This document shows positions 47,153-57,583 of a stretch of 64,000 bases of DNA, piece after piece. Under the pieces are notes generated by a model that made no database searches, was not told the DNA's origin, and saw only the letters and a program-made list of their open reading frames with translations. Source of the DNA: Gloeopeniophorella convolvens (Eukaryota > Basidiomycota > Agaricomycetes > Russulales); contig WTXD01000001.1 of the NCBI GenBank assembly GCA_022496205.1, positions 372,001 through 436,000 of the forward strand, in the 5' to 3' direction. The translations under genes and the position numbers were made by a program. Position 1 is the stretch's first letter. Each line of letters begins with the position of its first letter.

Positions 47153-47498
47153 GGCGGGGGTTCGTGGACTGGGACCTAGTTGAGCTAGGAAGCTGGAAGG
47201 GTCGTCGGAAAGAGAGTGGGACAGGGCCCTGGGGATGCCGAAATTGTCGGCTTGTCGTCTAGTCGTCGGCAGTGACCAACTAACGCCAATGTGTGGCAGC
47301 CGTGGAACACTCAGCAGCCTCGACAGTTCGGAGCGCTCGCGAGCTTATTCCAGTCAAGCGACCGCCGCTTTGCCCGCCACGTGACCCCGTTCCCAGCCGT
47401 GCCGAAGAAACGTGTTGGACGAGCAGGCGTCCTCACATATACCGCCCCTCCGCCCGCGTCCCTCTCCATCTATACCCTCTCTCTTCACGCCCGCCCTC
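47153..47498. promoter_or_regulatory. Shared divergent promoter, ATG26 / SUR7-PalI gene
   Basis: 346 bp between opposite start codons. The right half is strongly C/T rich on the plus strand (47440-47495) just before the SUR7-type gene. No clear TATA box. No coding exon recognised. Confidence 0.5.
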
Positions 47499-48628
47499 AT
47501 GTATAAGCCTACATTCAAGCTGCGCGGAGAGATATGCATCGGTGTCGCTTCCATCTTCTCGTAAGCTTTTCCTCCCGCCGCCCCCGTCCTCAGCCTCGTG
47601 CTCAACCCGCCACCTCTGCAGCTTTACCGCAGTCATGCTGCTTATATTCGTACACGTCAGTCGGTCCGCTTATTTACTTGCTCTAGCTCTATCTTATCTC
47701 TTCATTAGGTCGCCCAGATTAGTACATCCTCAGTTCCTCGAGGAATTGCCATGGTATGCATTCATTCCAGCTGCTCACCAGCACGCGACCAATCCCATGA
47801 TATTCCTCCCTCCAGGCAAAGATGAATGTTTCACAATATGGGTATGCCACTCATTCACATCGTGACCGCCTTTTCCGTTTCCTCATCGTTCCTCTAGCCA
47901 AACACTGGCGAAAGGACTGGGCGACCCCATCACCAATCTTTACGCAACTAATGCATCTGCTCCACTCGGGGAGGAGGATGGGATTCGCAACGTCTATAAA
48001 TTCGGTCTCTACTCTTACTGTGGATACCTGAACAACACGGCTGGAAGATGCAGCAACACGACCATTGCAAACAAGTACCAACCTTTCAATGCCCTCATCG
48101 CCGACATGGCTCTCAATTATTCCGCTCTGACGATCTTCATCATCAACGGCACATCCTCATTTGAAAGCCAGTCTATGGCTACCCACACCCACTCTGCTTA
48201 CTACCTGATTCTCCTTGGAACGATCTTTGCTTTCCTTGCGCTTGTAATGTGAGTGGATCGTGGAATGCACGTCCATCCCCTGGTCCCTCACCATCACACC
48301 CCCAGCGGCGTCGTGAAGCATACCTTCGCCTTTCTCGCATCTGCATGCCTTGCCGTCCTTGCCACTACCTTCGTCCTGGCCGGTGCCGCACTTTGGACGG
48401 CTGCTATCAATAGCTCAGAGTCTGTGAACGGGCTCATCCTCAACACAACAAACATCCCGTTGGGTATTGAAGTATCCAGTGGGTCTGGGCTATCTCTTCT
48501 ATGGGCTGCGGTGGGGTGCTTGTTTGCTTCCCTCATCCCATACTTGATTAGGTGTGTTTCTTCGTATGTATTTTGCTTCTTTCGACTCACTGCTTCCCCT
48601 CTGCAGCTGCTGCACCTTCCGAGGGTAG
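47499..48628 (+). CDS. SUR7/PalI family plasma membrane protein
   Basis: Four-transmembrane fungal protein of the family found in eisosomes or acting in pH signalling. The ATG at 47499 gives MYKPTFKLRGEICIGVASIF. Seven exons join well: FTAVMLLIFVH (TM1), VAQISTSSVPRGIAM, AKMNVSQYG, then the extracellular loop with NLYATNASAPLGEEDGIR and KFGLYSYCGYLNNTAGRCS, the glycine/cysteine pattern of the family. TM2 is AYYLILLGTIFAFLALVI, TM3 GVVKHTFAFLASACLAVLAT, and TM4 GLSLLWAAVGCLFASLIPYL. The protein ends SCCTFRG with the stop at 48628. About 240 residues. N-glycosylation sequons (NAS, NNT, NTT, NYS, NGT) sit in the extracellular loop. The family is clear; SUR7 versus PalI branch is not resolved. 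Membrane segment limits are approximate. Confidence 0.85.
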
Positions 48629-50604
48629 ATAACAACGAAAAGCCGTGGCAATATGTGCATATTGCTCACCCTTGACGACTGAAAACCAACATGAACTTAT
48701 GGCAGCAAGCTGCTTCGGAGTTAACGCTGACTACGATTATCGCCAGACCCCGCGGACGTTTATGATATCAACTCCTCCTATATTTACGCGACCTTAGACA
48801 ATTGTATAAATGTATTGATACAGAAGTTGCATTGCATCGGACGAGATTTTGTCGCGTGATGAAAGGAAAGCACCGGTATACATTCAATGCGCTGTCTGCG
48901 GAGGCTGGAGCGTTGCAGAACGGAGGACTTGACGCATGACGCGTGACGATTTGAGAACAAGGAGTGCTGCGGCCACTGACGCGTCGCTTGTCCCTGACAG
49001 ACCCACCCCCCGTCTGAAACGACCGCTCGAGTACGAGCTGCGACACGCTGCGACGCAGCGCAAGCCGGTGCACAGGTACCCCGCAGCTCCACAGTCGCTC
49101 AGGACACGGATCGTCATTCATATGCATCTCAGCCCCGAGAGTATATAATTCCCCGATCCCCACGCTACGCGTCATTGGTGGACCTCACGAGACCAAGTTT
49201 TACCGAGAAACGTAAAGATAGTATCGAGGAGTCCGCAGTAGGGCGAAGCATGGAAAGCAGCGGAGTAGAGTGCAGGCAAAGCATGTCGATTAAGGCCGAT
49301 CGCAGAGTGGCCATGTAGACGATAGTCAGAATCTGTCAACGCGGGCGCCCGATGCGGTTCCTGTGCCTATCAATCAAAATGCGCCCACAATGGCCAATAC
49401 GTGGACTATGTCCGTTTAGAGATGGAAGGGCGAGATACGACTGGGGTTATCTTTTCCCGAAGTCTGGATCTGGGTGTCTTCTGTATGGCGGAGACGAAAG
49501 GCTACGTCTGAACGCTGAGTTGTCACGGACGGAGGCGTGTTCGCAGAACGCAACCTGCCACTGTTCGGTGACGTAAGCAGCGATTCGGGTGAGGGTCGAT
49601 GTTTCCTGGATGCAATATATTGATGCGCTGATCGTAAAATTTTCTGCGGATACCTGCGCATTTCGATGTCGCGGCCAGAAGCATTGGAAGTACGTGTCGA
49701 GACATGACGACATCGGGGACTGTGGTTAAACGGTGACGGTGTTGCAAATGCGCCGAGCAGGGCATCAAAAACAATGCTAAGTCGCAGTTTGGATGACAGA
49801 TGCAATCAAGGTATTATCAAGAGCCCGCACCTCCTAGCGCGGGACCGCTGGGCGTGGTGGTCGTATCAGCAAGCCGAAATGGGACCTGCGGATGCAAGTG
49901 CTGTCGTTTATGGAAATCTTTGTGCTGCCCCCTTATGATGCATCTCAAGCTGGCCGTTGATCGTGATAGAACGGAGCTTTTGGAGGAAGAGGACGGTGTC
50001 CATTTGCGGTCACTACTATCGAGGTCCAAACGCTCTAGGACAGGCAGACGCCGCGAGTGCCCAAGACTGGTAAGTGAGCCCAAGAAGTCTGCAAAGGAGA
50101 GAAGTTCTGAGAAATGAGGTCCTAGGTGCCAGGAGAGCGCTGAGGCGTGGGAGAAGGCCTAGCAGGATCAGGGACTGGTTGGCAAGGCAGAAGTAGATGG
50201 GCGGCAAGAAGGTAATGTGAGATGGGAGAGGACATGCGAGAGCGGGCTGGTGTGGTGAAGATGGGGCGGGGTCGGAAGGTGATGGTGAGCAAGGGAAGCG
50301 GACTGCAGTGGTTCCTGTTGGCAGTGCGTGCAAGGGCGGTCGCTGCCGCCGGCTGCGATCTGGGCGCCCAAATTGTGGGCCCTGGCAGCCCCTGGCTTTC
50401 CAGGGCCTTCCCCTGGCTTCCCTCGCCGGTCTGCCACGCCGCCCGATCGGCACATCCCGGGCCTTCCCAATCCAGCCGTGTGGGAATGGCACTGCCCTTG
50501 TTTGCGACGCGTTGCCATTCCGCAGCACCACCCATCGCTCATCCTCCCTTGCTCTCCACCACCATCTCGCATCCCTCACCGTCCCAAACAAACATATAAG
50601 TAAG
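48629..50604. other. Two-kilobase gene-free interval upstream of the C2H2 gene
   Basis: The longest gene-free stretch in the window. Frames on both strands are short and do not resemble proteins. The right part (50120-50600) is GC rich with repeated CCTGG/CCAGG words around 50385-50420. A low-confidence minus-strand frame at 49817-50083 follows a plausible TTTGCAG acceptor at about 50095, but no convincing upstream exon or family match was found. The interval may hold a long promoter for the regulator at 50605 or a noncoding transcript. Confidence 0.4.
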
Positions 50605-51607
50605 ATGGCAGACGACGCCGACTTCCTGCTGTACTCCCTTCTCAGCGAAACAAAACCTGAGCTACCTTTTTTCTCCCCGCTGAGCAACGTCGACGCCCCC
50701 ACTCCCGACACCTTTGATAGCGAGTTCGCTGACCTCGACGACTTCGAAGGCACGGTCCCCCCTCTGCCTCAGCCAATCGACGATTCATTTGCTACCTACC
50801 GCGGTAGCACTCCCGTGTTTACTTCCCCGTCCATCTTCACACACTCCACGGAATCCGGTTACGATTTCGCAGCATCGGAGTATTCATTCCACCCCGCGTC
50901 CAATTATTCGTTGCCCTTGGACATAAACATGGCCTTCAGCAATGTGCAGGTCGGGTCCGATACGCGTTCTTACAACGTCCGCGAGCCCATGTTTGATCCT
51001 CTCTCGGGCGGTCTGCAATCTTTCGGTGTACTTCCCCCTTCCCCGTCGCCGTCGCCACCTGTCCGATCCACTAGGGCCCTCTCAGAATACATGCCTACTA
51101 AGTCTCGCCACAACCACTACGGTATTTCTCCTGAGACACTATCCCTGCCTCGCCCTCAGCCCCCTACAATCCCGACAATTCTTCCGGTTCAGCCAGCCTC
51201 GGATATGCAACCTCACGCGGGGCCGGGCAAGCTTCATCAGTGCCCGAACTGCAGTCGCTGTATGTGTTTGTCAGTTGTTACCTTTCAGACATTGACCTGT
51301 CCTTGTAGCCTTTGGCAGGGCGTTCAACTTGAAGACGCACATGGACACACACAACCCGGAGCGCGCGAAGCCATATATCTGCCCACACAGCAGCTGTGGG
51401 CGTGGTTTCAGCCGCAAGCATGATCTTCAGCGGCATCGCACTGCGATTCACCGAGACCAAACGTCGCCAGGGTCGGCATACTCGGATTCTTCGCGCCAGT
51501 CCAAGCCCGGTATTGGTGTAAGCACAGGTGCTCGAGCCTGGTGTGACAAATGCGGGAAGGGGCATGTCGGACGCGAGGCAACGTGCAGCTGCGCGGAGGT
51601 CAAGTAA
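50605..51607 (+). CDS. C2H2 zinc-finger transcription regulator (two fingers)
   Basis: Predicted DNA-binding regulator in the nucleus. The ATG at 50605 gives MADDADFLLYSLLSETKPEL, an acidic and hydrophobic N-terminus that could be an activation region (DSEFADLDDFEGTVPPLP). The middle is Ser/Pro rich (GVLPPSPSPSPPVRSTRALS). One intron near 51258-51308 splits finger 1; after splicing, finger 1 is CPNCSRSFGRAFNLKTHMDTH and finger 2 is CPHSSCGRGFSRKHDLQRHR with the last His shortly after. A C-terminal Cys cluster (WCDKCGKGHVGREATCSC) follows. About 315 residues. The finger pattern RAFNLKTHMDTHNPERAKPY is typical of fungal two-finger factors, but no named orthologue is certain. Upstream in-frame sequence is open to about 50308; the ATG at 50605 is the first that starts the conserved protein. 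The gene has an unusually long upstream interval. Confidence 0.8.
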
Positions 51608-52169
51608 ATGTCAAGAGTGTTCAGAATTTAGATTGATATGATGTGAGCAATCATCCGCTTGCTACCAGCCCTCCCGCTGACATTCTCGTCAGTGCACAAG
51701 GTCTTGCTACCATCTGCGGCGCGTCCTGCCACCTGAAGGGGGTGATGTACTCTCCTTGCGGAAGTACTTCACTCTCGATGTAGGTTGTCTCGCAGCGCGC
51801 CCGGCATGTCGCCCCTAATGGCATCCTGTATTCTGTGTCGGTGACCCGCTGTGAATGCTGCTGGATGCTTGAAGCTCGGATTCGTTTGCTGCGTCTTTAC
51901 TGGTTCGGTATCGTCTATGAATCCCCTCTCCTATTCTCAGTTGTCTTGATTACAAATGTCGTATAGAGCTACGGCAGTGGAATGCAATGCGAAGTGTTAT
52001 TTATATTCACCTGCGGCGGAGCCCGATGGAATGTGATGATCTGAGCATTATATCACCGACAGGTGTCTTCCAGTGAGTGCGTCATGGTGACGCGCACAAT
52101 TCGCCGCTCTGCTGTTATAATCCGCGACTGCTCGAATACTCAACAGCATCATCTTTACTCGCCACTGCG
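51608..52169. other. Intergenic: C2H2 gene 3' region and catalase promoter
   Basis: 562 bp between two plus-strand genes. No coding exon recognised. It should hold stress-responsive elements for the catalase gene, but none was matched with confidence. Confidence 0.4.
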
Positions 52170-54671
52170 ATGACCTCTCCACGCGACTCGGCCAAAACCA
52201 TAGACATACAGCGGGATGTAGTCGATCCCTCGAGGGCAAAGGGAAATTATCTGACGTCTGACCAAGGCGTCAAGATTTCTGATACGGACAACGCGTGAGT
52301 TATTGTTGAACATTTTTGGCCATGTTTAACAGAGTATCTGTTCAGACTGAAGATATCAGACGGCGCGAACGTTGGCCCACATCTCTTGGAAGATCAGATC
52401 GCGCGAGAGAAAATCATGCATTTCGATCATGAGCGTATTCCAGAGCGTGTTGTGCACGCACGCGGCACAGGCGCCTTCGGCCACTTCAAAGTATTCAACG
52501 ACCGCGCGTCGAAATACACATACGCCCCAGTCTTGACCGACACGTCTCGTTCTACCCCAGTCTTCGTCCGTTTCAGCACTGTACAAGGATCCCGTGGCAG
52601 CGCGGTACGTCATTTCACAGTGGGCGAGATCCTTTGGATTGACTTGTGTGTTAAAGGATACCGTTCGAGATGTCCGTGGCTTCGCAGTCAAGTTCTATAC
52701 GGAAGAAGGAAACTGGGACTTGGTCGGAAACGATATTCCAGTCTTCTTCATTCAGGAGTCGATCAAGTTTCCCGATTTTGTTCACGCCGTGAAGCCCGAA
52801 CCGCACAACGAGGTGCCACAAGGCCAATCCGCACACAACAATTTTTGGGATTTCGTTGGCCTGCAGCCTGAATGTGAGGTGCCTCTGCCACACTTGGTGC
52901 TGCTTGCTCACGCCTTGCTCCATACCAGCAGCCCACATGGTTATGTGGGTTATGTCAGATCGCGGGATTCCGCGGTCCTACAGGATGATGCAGGGTTTCG
53001 GCGTCAACACGTTCACGCTCAACACACTGTCCGGAGAACAGTATTTCGTCAAGTTCCATTGGATTCCCGAGTTGGGCGTGCACAGTCTGGTTTGGGACGA
53101 GGCACTCAAGATTGCCGGTCAAGATCCCGGTAAGTTTCGGCATTCTAATCTTGACCGTGGTCGGTCCTGAGGGCTGTTCAGACTTCCATCGAAAAGACTT
53201 GTACGAAGCCATCGACAATGGAGCCTTCCCGAAGTGGAAACTCTGTATCCAGGTTATTCCGACGTCGAAAGAGCACGATTTCGATTTCGACATCCTGGAC
53301 GCCACCAAGATCTGGCCTGAAGAGCTCGTTCCTCTAGAAGAAATCGGAGAACTTGTCTTGGATCGCAAACCCGAGGAATTCTTCCCCGAAGTCGAGCAGG
53401 TGGCATTCTGCACCTCGCACGTCGTCCCCGGCATAGGATTCAGCGACGATCCCCTCCTGCAAGGTCGAAACTTCTCATACTTTGATACTCAGTTGTCTCG
53501 CCTAGGCGTGAACTGGCAAGAGGTCAGCTTCTATAGATCCCATCGCGCAACACATAGCTCATCCCTCTCTAGCTCCCGATCAATAGACCCGTCTGCCCCG
53601 TCTTGAATCACCATCGTGATGGTCGGATGAGGCACCGAATCACGTCTGGCACAGTGAACTACTGGCCCAATCGAAACGGTACTTTCCCACCCGTCTCGCC
53701 GGATAACGGCGGTTTCTTCACGCAAGTAAACTTTTATACCGGTTGATCCAATCTGACTTGCATGCAGGCATCCGTCGAAGGTTGAAGGGATTCGGCAGCG
53801 TGTCCGTGGTGCGAAGTTCCAAGAGCACTACAATCAGGCGCAACTATTTTTCAATTCTTTGGCTTCTCACGAGAAGAAACACCTCATCGATGCTATCTCG
53901 TTCGAACTTGATCATTGCGACGATCCGGTCGTATATCAAACCTACACAAAAGTTCTGAACTTCATTGACTTCGAACTCGCCAAGCAAGTCGCTCAAAATG
54001 TCGGCGGTGTTGTTCCCGACAAGCCGGCAAAACAAAACCACGGACAAACCAGCAAGCCGCTTTCCCAACTCTATTATGCACCGAAGGAACCTACAATTGT
54101 CGGGCGACGTATTGCAGTTCTCCTTGCTGACGGTTTCAATTTACCTGAAGTGACGGCTGTGCGCGCTGCCCTTGCCAGCGCGAAGGCCTTGACCTTCATC
54201 ATAGCTCCGCGGAGGGGAGAGATTTTTCCGTCGGGAGTTGGTCGGGCCATTGGTAAAGGCATTGCCGCCGACCATCACTTCGAGGGTCAGCGTTCCACCT
54301 TATTCGATGCCGTCTACGTCCCCTCCGGTGAACACGTCGCCGAACTGGCAAAAAATGGGCGGGCTATCCATTACGTCAGGGAGGCCTTCGGCCACTGCAA
54401 AGCTATTGGGGCTGTGGGAAATGCTGTAGCGTTCTTGCGGGACGTCGTCAATCTCCCTGGAGTCGAATTTCAGCATGAAGACACCGCAGACGTCAAGACT
54501 TCATACGGTGTTGTCACCACTGGCACGTACGGCGTCAAATCTGCCGCTACTGACCTCGTCAAGATCGGTCCCGGCTCTCAGGGTTTCGCGGCTAACTTTT
54601 CCTATGCTATCAGTCTCCACCGTTGCTACGAGAGGGAGTTGGACGGGTTGACTACTCAGATAGCCTATTGA
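52170..54671 (+). CDS. Large-subunit (clade 2) catalase with C-terminal DJ-1/PfpI-like domain
   Basis: Haem enzyme dismutating hydrogen peroxide to water and oxygen. The ATG at 52170 gives [20 protein letters not shown]. No signal peptide is visible. Catalytic His is in [15 protein letters not shown], catalytic Asn in [20 protein letters not shown], and the haem-ligand Tyr in [16 protein letters not shown]. The intron after WQE restores [18 protein letters not shown]. The wrapping region and then the flavodoxin-like C-terminal domain follow ([40 protein letters not shown]). It ends DGLTTQIAY. About 730 residues from at least nine exons. The C-terminal domain defines the large-subunit class, as in bacterial HPII and fungal large catalases. 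Cytosolic or secreted localisation is not determined. Very confident in class. Confidence 0.93.
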
Positions 54672-55021
54672 TTCTTGAACACCGTATGTGGTCGGTCCGT
54701 CAGACTGGCGGTAATGGTCCAGATTGTACTGCATCAGCTGTAGCATAGTAGCCTTCCTGTAAAGGCACAACACAGTTTCCGTATCTTGAATGCAGAATTA
54801 ATCGAGAGAATCGCCAGTATTCAAACTGAATCTGAAGGTCGCGGTGACCGGCGACCGTAGTGATTCGGACTGTGGCCGATTCCCATTTGACGCGACGCGG
54901 CGCGTCCACCACCCAGAGAGCGGCGAGCGCTTCGCCGCTTGGAGCCGTCTCTGGCCTCACTACCGCTGCGACTCCAACGACATTGCTCAGAGTCTTGACT
55001 TGTCACTCGACTTGTACTCTA
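54672..55021. other. Intergenic: catalase 3' region and MED6 promoter
   Basis: 350 bp between two plus-strand genes. No coding exon or RNA gene recognised. A TGA-poor open frame on the minus strand is a chance shadow. Confidence 0.4.
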
Positions 55022-56144
55022 ATGGACCTCGTTGACCTACATCCTCAAGACGACTACTCTCACAGATTCTTCATATGGCACGAATGGATACAGGTCAGTC
55101 CAATGATCAATCTATCTGCTGTGCGTTCTGGTCGATTCAAGCATTCCAGGCGAATGGTCCCCTGACAGCGGAGAATGTGTTCGACTACTTTGCCAGCTCC
55201 ATGTTCTACGACAAGCAGAGCAACAACCAGGTGTTGCGCATGCAAACGATGCATACCGGCATGCCGATTAGTAACGAGGCGGAGGAACTAAAGTGAGTGG
55301 TTCTGAATGTCCTTGTCCGAGGTCGATGAACCGGGATCGCCGCAGGCGTTTCACCGGCGTCGAGTTTGCGGTGGTGCACGCTCAGCCACCGTCTCTTTTT
55401 GTCATCCACAAGCGAGAAAGACTGTCTCCCGACGAGAGTAAGGCGCACAAGGGTATTTCTACGCTCTTCTGAAACAGCGCACCGATAGCTCGCCCTCTGC
55501 AGGCTTACTTCATCCTCAACAACAGGATTTATCAGTCCCCGGACATGTATACAGTCCTGTCTAATAGGCTGGTAACGTGTCCTTCCCGTGATTTACCGAC
55601 AATGGTGGGTCGTCTGATGCATTCCCAGCTCACTTCATTATATTCGCTGGAGTCGTCGCTCGACATTCTTCGCAAGTACAAGCCGGATTATACCCCGCGA
55701 ACAGGTTTCGCGTGGCCCGTAATGGATACTGAGAAGACGGAGGAAGCAAACAAAAAACCAACGGAAGACATGGCGTCTTTGCCTGGTGCTGATCCTGAAC
55801 TAATCGCGAAGCTTGAGAAGGAGAGGGCCCTGACGAATCCCAAGAAGCAGCAGAACACAACCCTGCTCCTCAACGCCATGCGGACCACTGCGGCCCATCC
55901 ATTTCGGACATTTCAGGATAAGGAAGCCGAGGTGACTGTGGCACCCTCCGAGACAATTGTATCAGAACCGCAGCGCTCTTCCGTGACGCCAGCGCCAGCG
56001 CCGGCACCCTCGCAAGGGGCTACATCTCAGTCTCAGAGCACTTCAGCGTCTCAGGACCCAGCTAAAGGTCCAGCTGGAACCATAAAGCGGAAGAAAAAGC
56101 GTGAGCATATACCCCCTCTGGGCGCTGTTTCCTCTGCTGATTAG
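55022..56144 (+). CDS. MED6: Mediator complex subunit 6
   Basis: Head-module subunit of Mediator, needed for activated RNA polymerase II transcription. The ATG at 55022 gives MDLVDLHPQDDYSHRFFIWH. Introns join cleanly: EWIQ/ANGPLTAENVFDYFASS, ELK/RFTGVEFAVVHAQPP, SPDE/TRPLQAYFILNNRIYQSP, and SNRL/LTSLYSLESSLDILRKY. The diagnostic strand SMFYDKQSNNQVLRMQTM and FVIHKRERLSPDE are present. The C-terminus has YTPRTGFAWPVMDTEK, then a disordered Pro/Ala/Ser region. It ends either at the in-frame stop at 56144, or, if a further GTGAGC...TTAG intron is removed, a little downstream. I use 56144. It converges on AP-3 sigma (stop at 56422). Confidence 0.93.
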
Positions 56145-56421
56145 ATTGGCAGGAGCATCCGTCGCCACACCAGCCCCATCTTAACGCACTGCCTTGGACT
56201 GTGACGTGTTTCACCTTTAGCAACAAACATTGTTGTTCAGCCCGCGGTACGGAGCCGGATTCGTATTCAAAAACTGTACCATACATCATTGGTCCCTTCG
56301 AGGCTTCTAGGATCATCGGCGTAGTAAGCGATGCGCCTAACACTTTTACGATTGTGCTTCTTGTTCGGAACAAAGGCAATGATACGTAGCTCTAATATCA
56401 TCACTGCGATGTCCTGGCAAG

Positions 56422-57308
56422 TTATCGTGCTCCCACGCCCGTGAGCTTGCCGGTCAGCCACCCTAGGGGCGATTGCAAACCAGCACTCCTTGTCCCGACC
56501 CCGCCGACGCCCAGGGCAAGAGGATTTGCGGATGCAAAAGATTGCTGTCGTGCAGCCGCAGCTTGGTGGACTGGGGGGTGATGCATGAGTTCGGTGCGGA
56601 TGTGGGAAGCGTTGGATATGGCAGCGAAGAAGGTCCGCAAGCCGTTGGCAGCCGAATCGTAACACACTCAGACAGAAGATGCGTTGATGCGCCGAGCGGA
56701 GTTCTGGCTGGACTCACCTGAGCTATTGATTTCGTCAAGGTTCGTCTCTAGGACCAGACCGCCTTGTATAATTTCGGACAGGATATGATGGACCTGCAGA
56801 AGATATGACATTTGATTTGAGGGAGGATGTCGCACTTCCTACCTCATCAAAATGGAACACGAGATCGAGTTCACACACGTTCTCGAAAGCGCGGTCAAGT
56901 GATTCCACGAAGACCTGCGCAAGGCGTCTGAGCGAGTGAACCTTGAGGCAGGAGGGAGGGCGTGCCTGGATAAGGTCTAGGATACCGAGCTCGCTCTCCG
57001 ATGAATCCACCACGAAGACAAAGTGGAGCGTCGCGTAGCTGCGATACACGACGCGCAGCTTGTCGTCGCTGCCTTTCTGGCCGAGCAAATCGTCTAGTTC
57101 GGGCGCTTCAAGGAAGTTGCACAAGCCTGGAGACCGGGTACTGATCAACGAGTATATCTTGCCAACTATGGATTGAGCAGATTGGTGGACGGGCGAGTAG
57201 AACTTGGTCAGTCGGGGAACACCGCTGGTGTTGACTGACAGCGGTCGCGACTCAGCGGAGGGGGAGCCTGCTAGAATATGACGCACAGATGATGACTGAA
57301 TGTATCAT
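56422..57308 (-). CDS. APS3: AP-3 adaptor complex sigma subunit
   Basis: Small subunit of AP-3, which sorts cargo from Golgi/endosome to the vacuole. The first exon (start 57308) gives MIHSVII, and after the intron FNTSGVPRLTKFYSPVHQSA. Conserved core: RSYATLHFVFVVDSSESELG, ILDLIQ/VFVESLDRAFENVC, and ELDLVFHFDEV, then VHHILSEIIQGGLVLETNLD. Between ILDLIQ and VFVES the genome carries 51 bp (56915-56965) with GC...AG ends and no stop; removal restores the family sequence exactly. The last exon, after a longer intron, gives VHQAAAARQQSFASANPLAL and ends with the fungal-type tail QSPLGWLTGKLTGVGAR. About 180 residues. If the final intron is not spliced, a short stop follows NSSGESSQNSARR; the long tail fits the fungal family better. 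Confidence 0.88.
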
Positions 57309-57583
57309 GTTGGCACCTTCAGTGCGGTTGAGCTCATCTCATGCAGAAGAGGTGTTGGGCGCTTGGAACCCTGGCGGCCAGGAAGCTCCGTTTACGCGTT
57401 ACATGGGGTTAGGGCCAAGCAGCTGGCGGGTCATGTGCACGCTTTCCTGACATGCTCGCCGGCAGCCAGGCTCGCACTCGGCAAACTGGAGGCTAGGTGC
57501 TACTAGATGTCAATATTGAACCATTGAAACATCGTACATCAAGTCGCTGTAGCATGCTAAAGATGCATCCGACTACGCAGTCC

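Noticed and set aside
49817..50083. Possible minus-strand exon
   Set aside because: A plausible acceptor precedes it, but no upstream exon, start codon or family resemblance was found; kept only as a remark in the interval entry.
50308..50604. N-terminal extension of the C2H2 gene in the same frame
   Set aside because: The extension is Gly/Arg/Pro-rich leader-like sequence; the ATG at 50605 begins the acidic N-terminus and is preceded by AAACATATAAGTAAG, a leader-like context.
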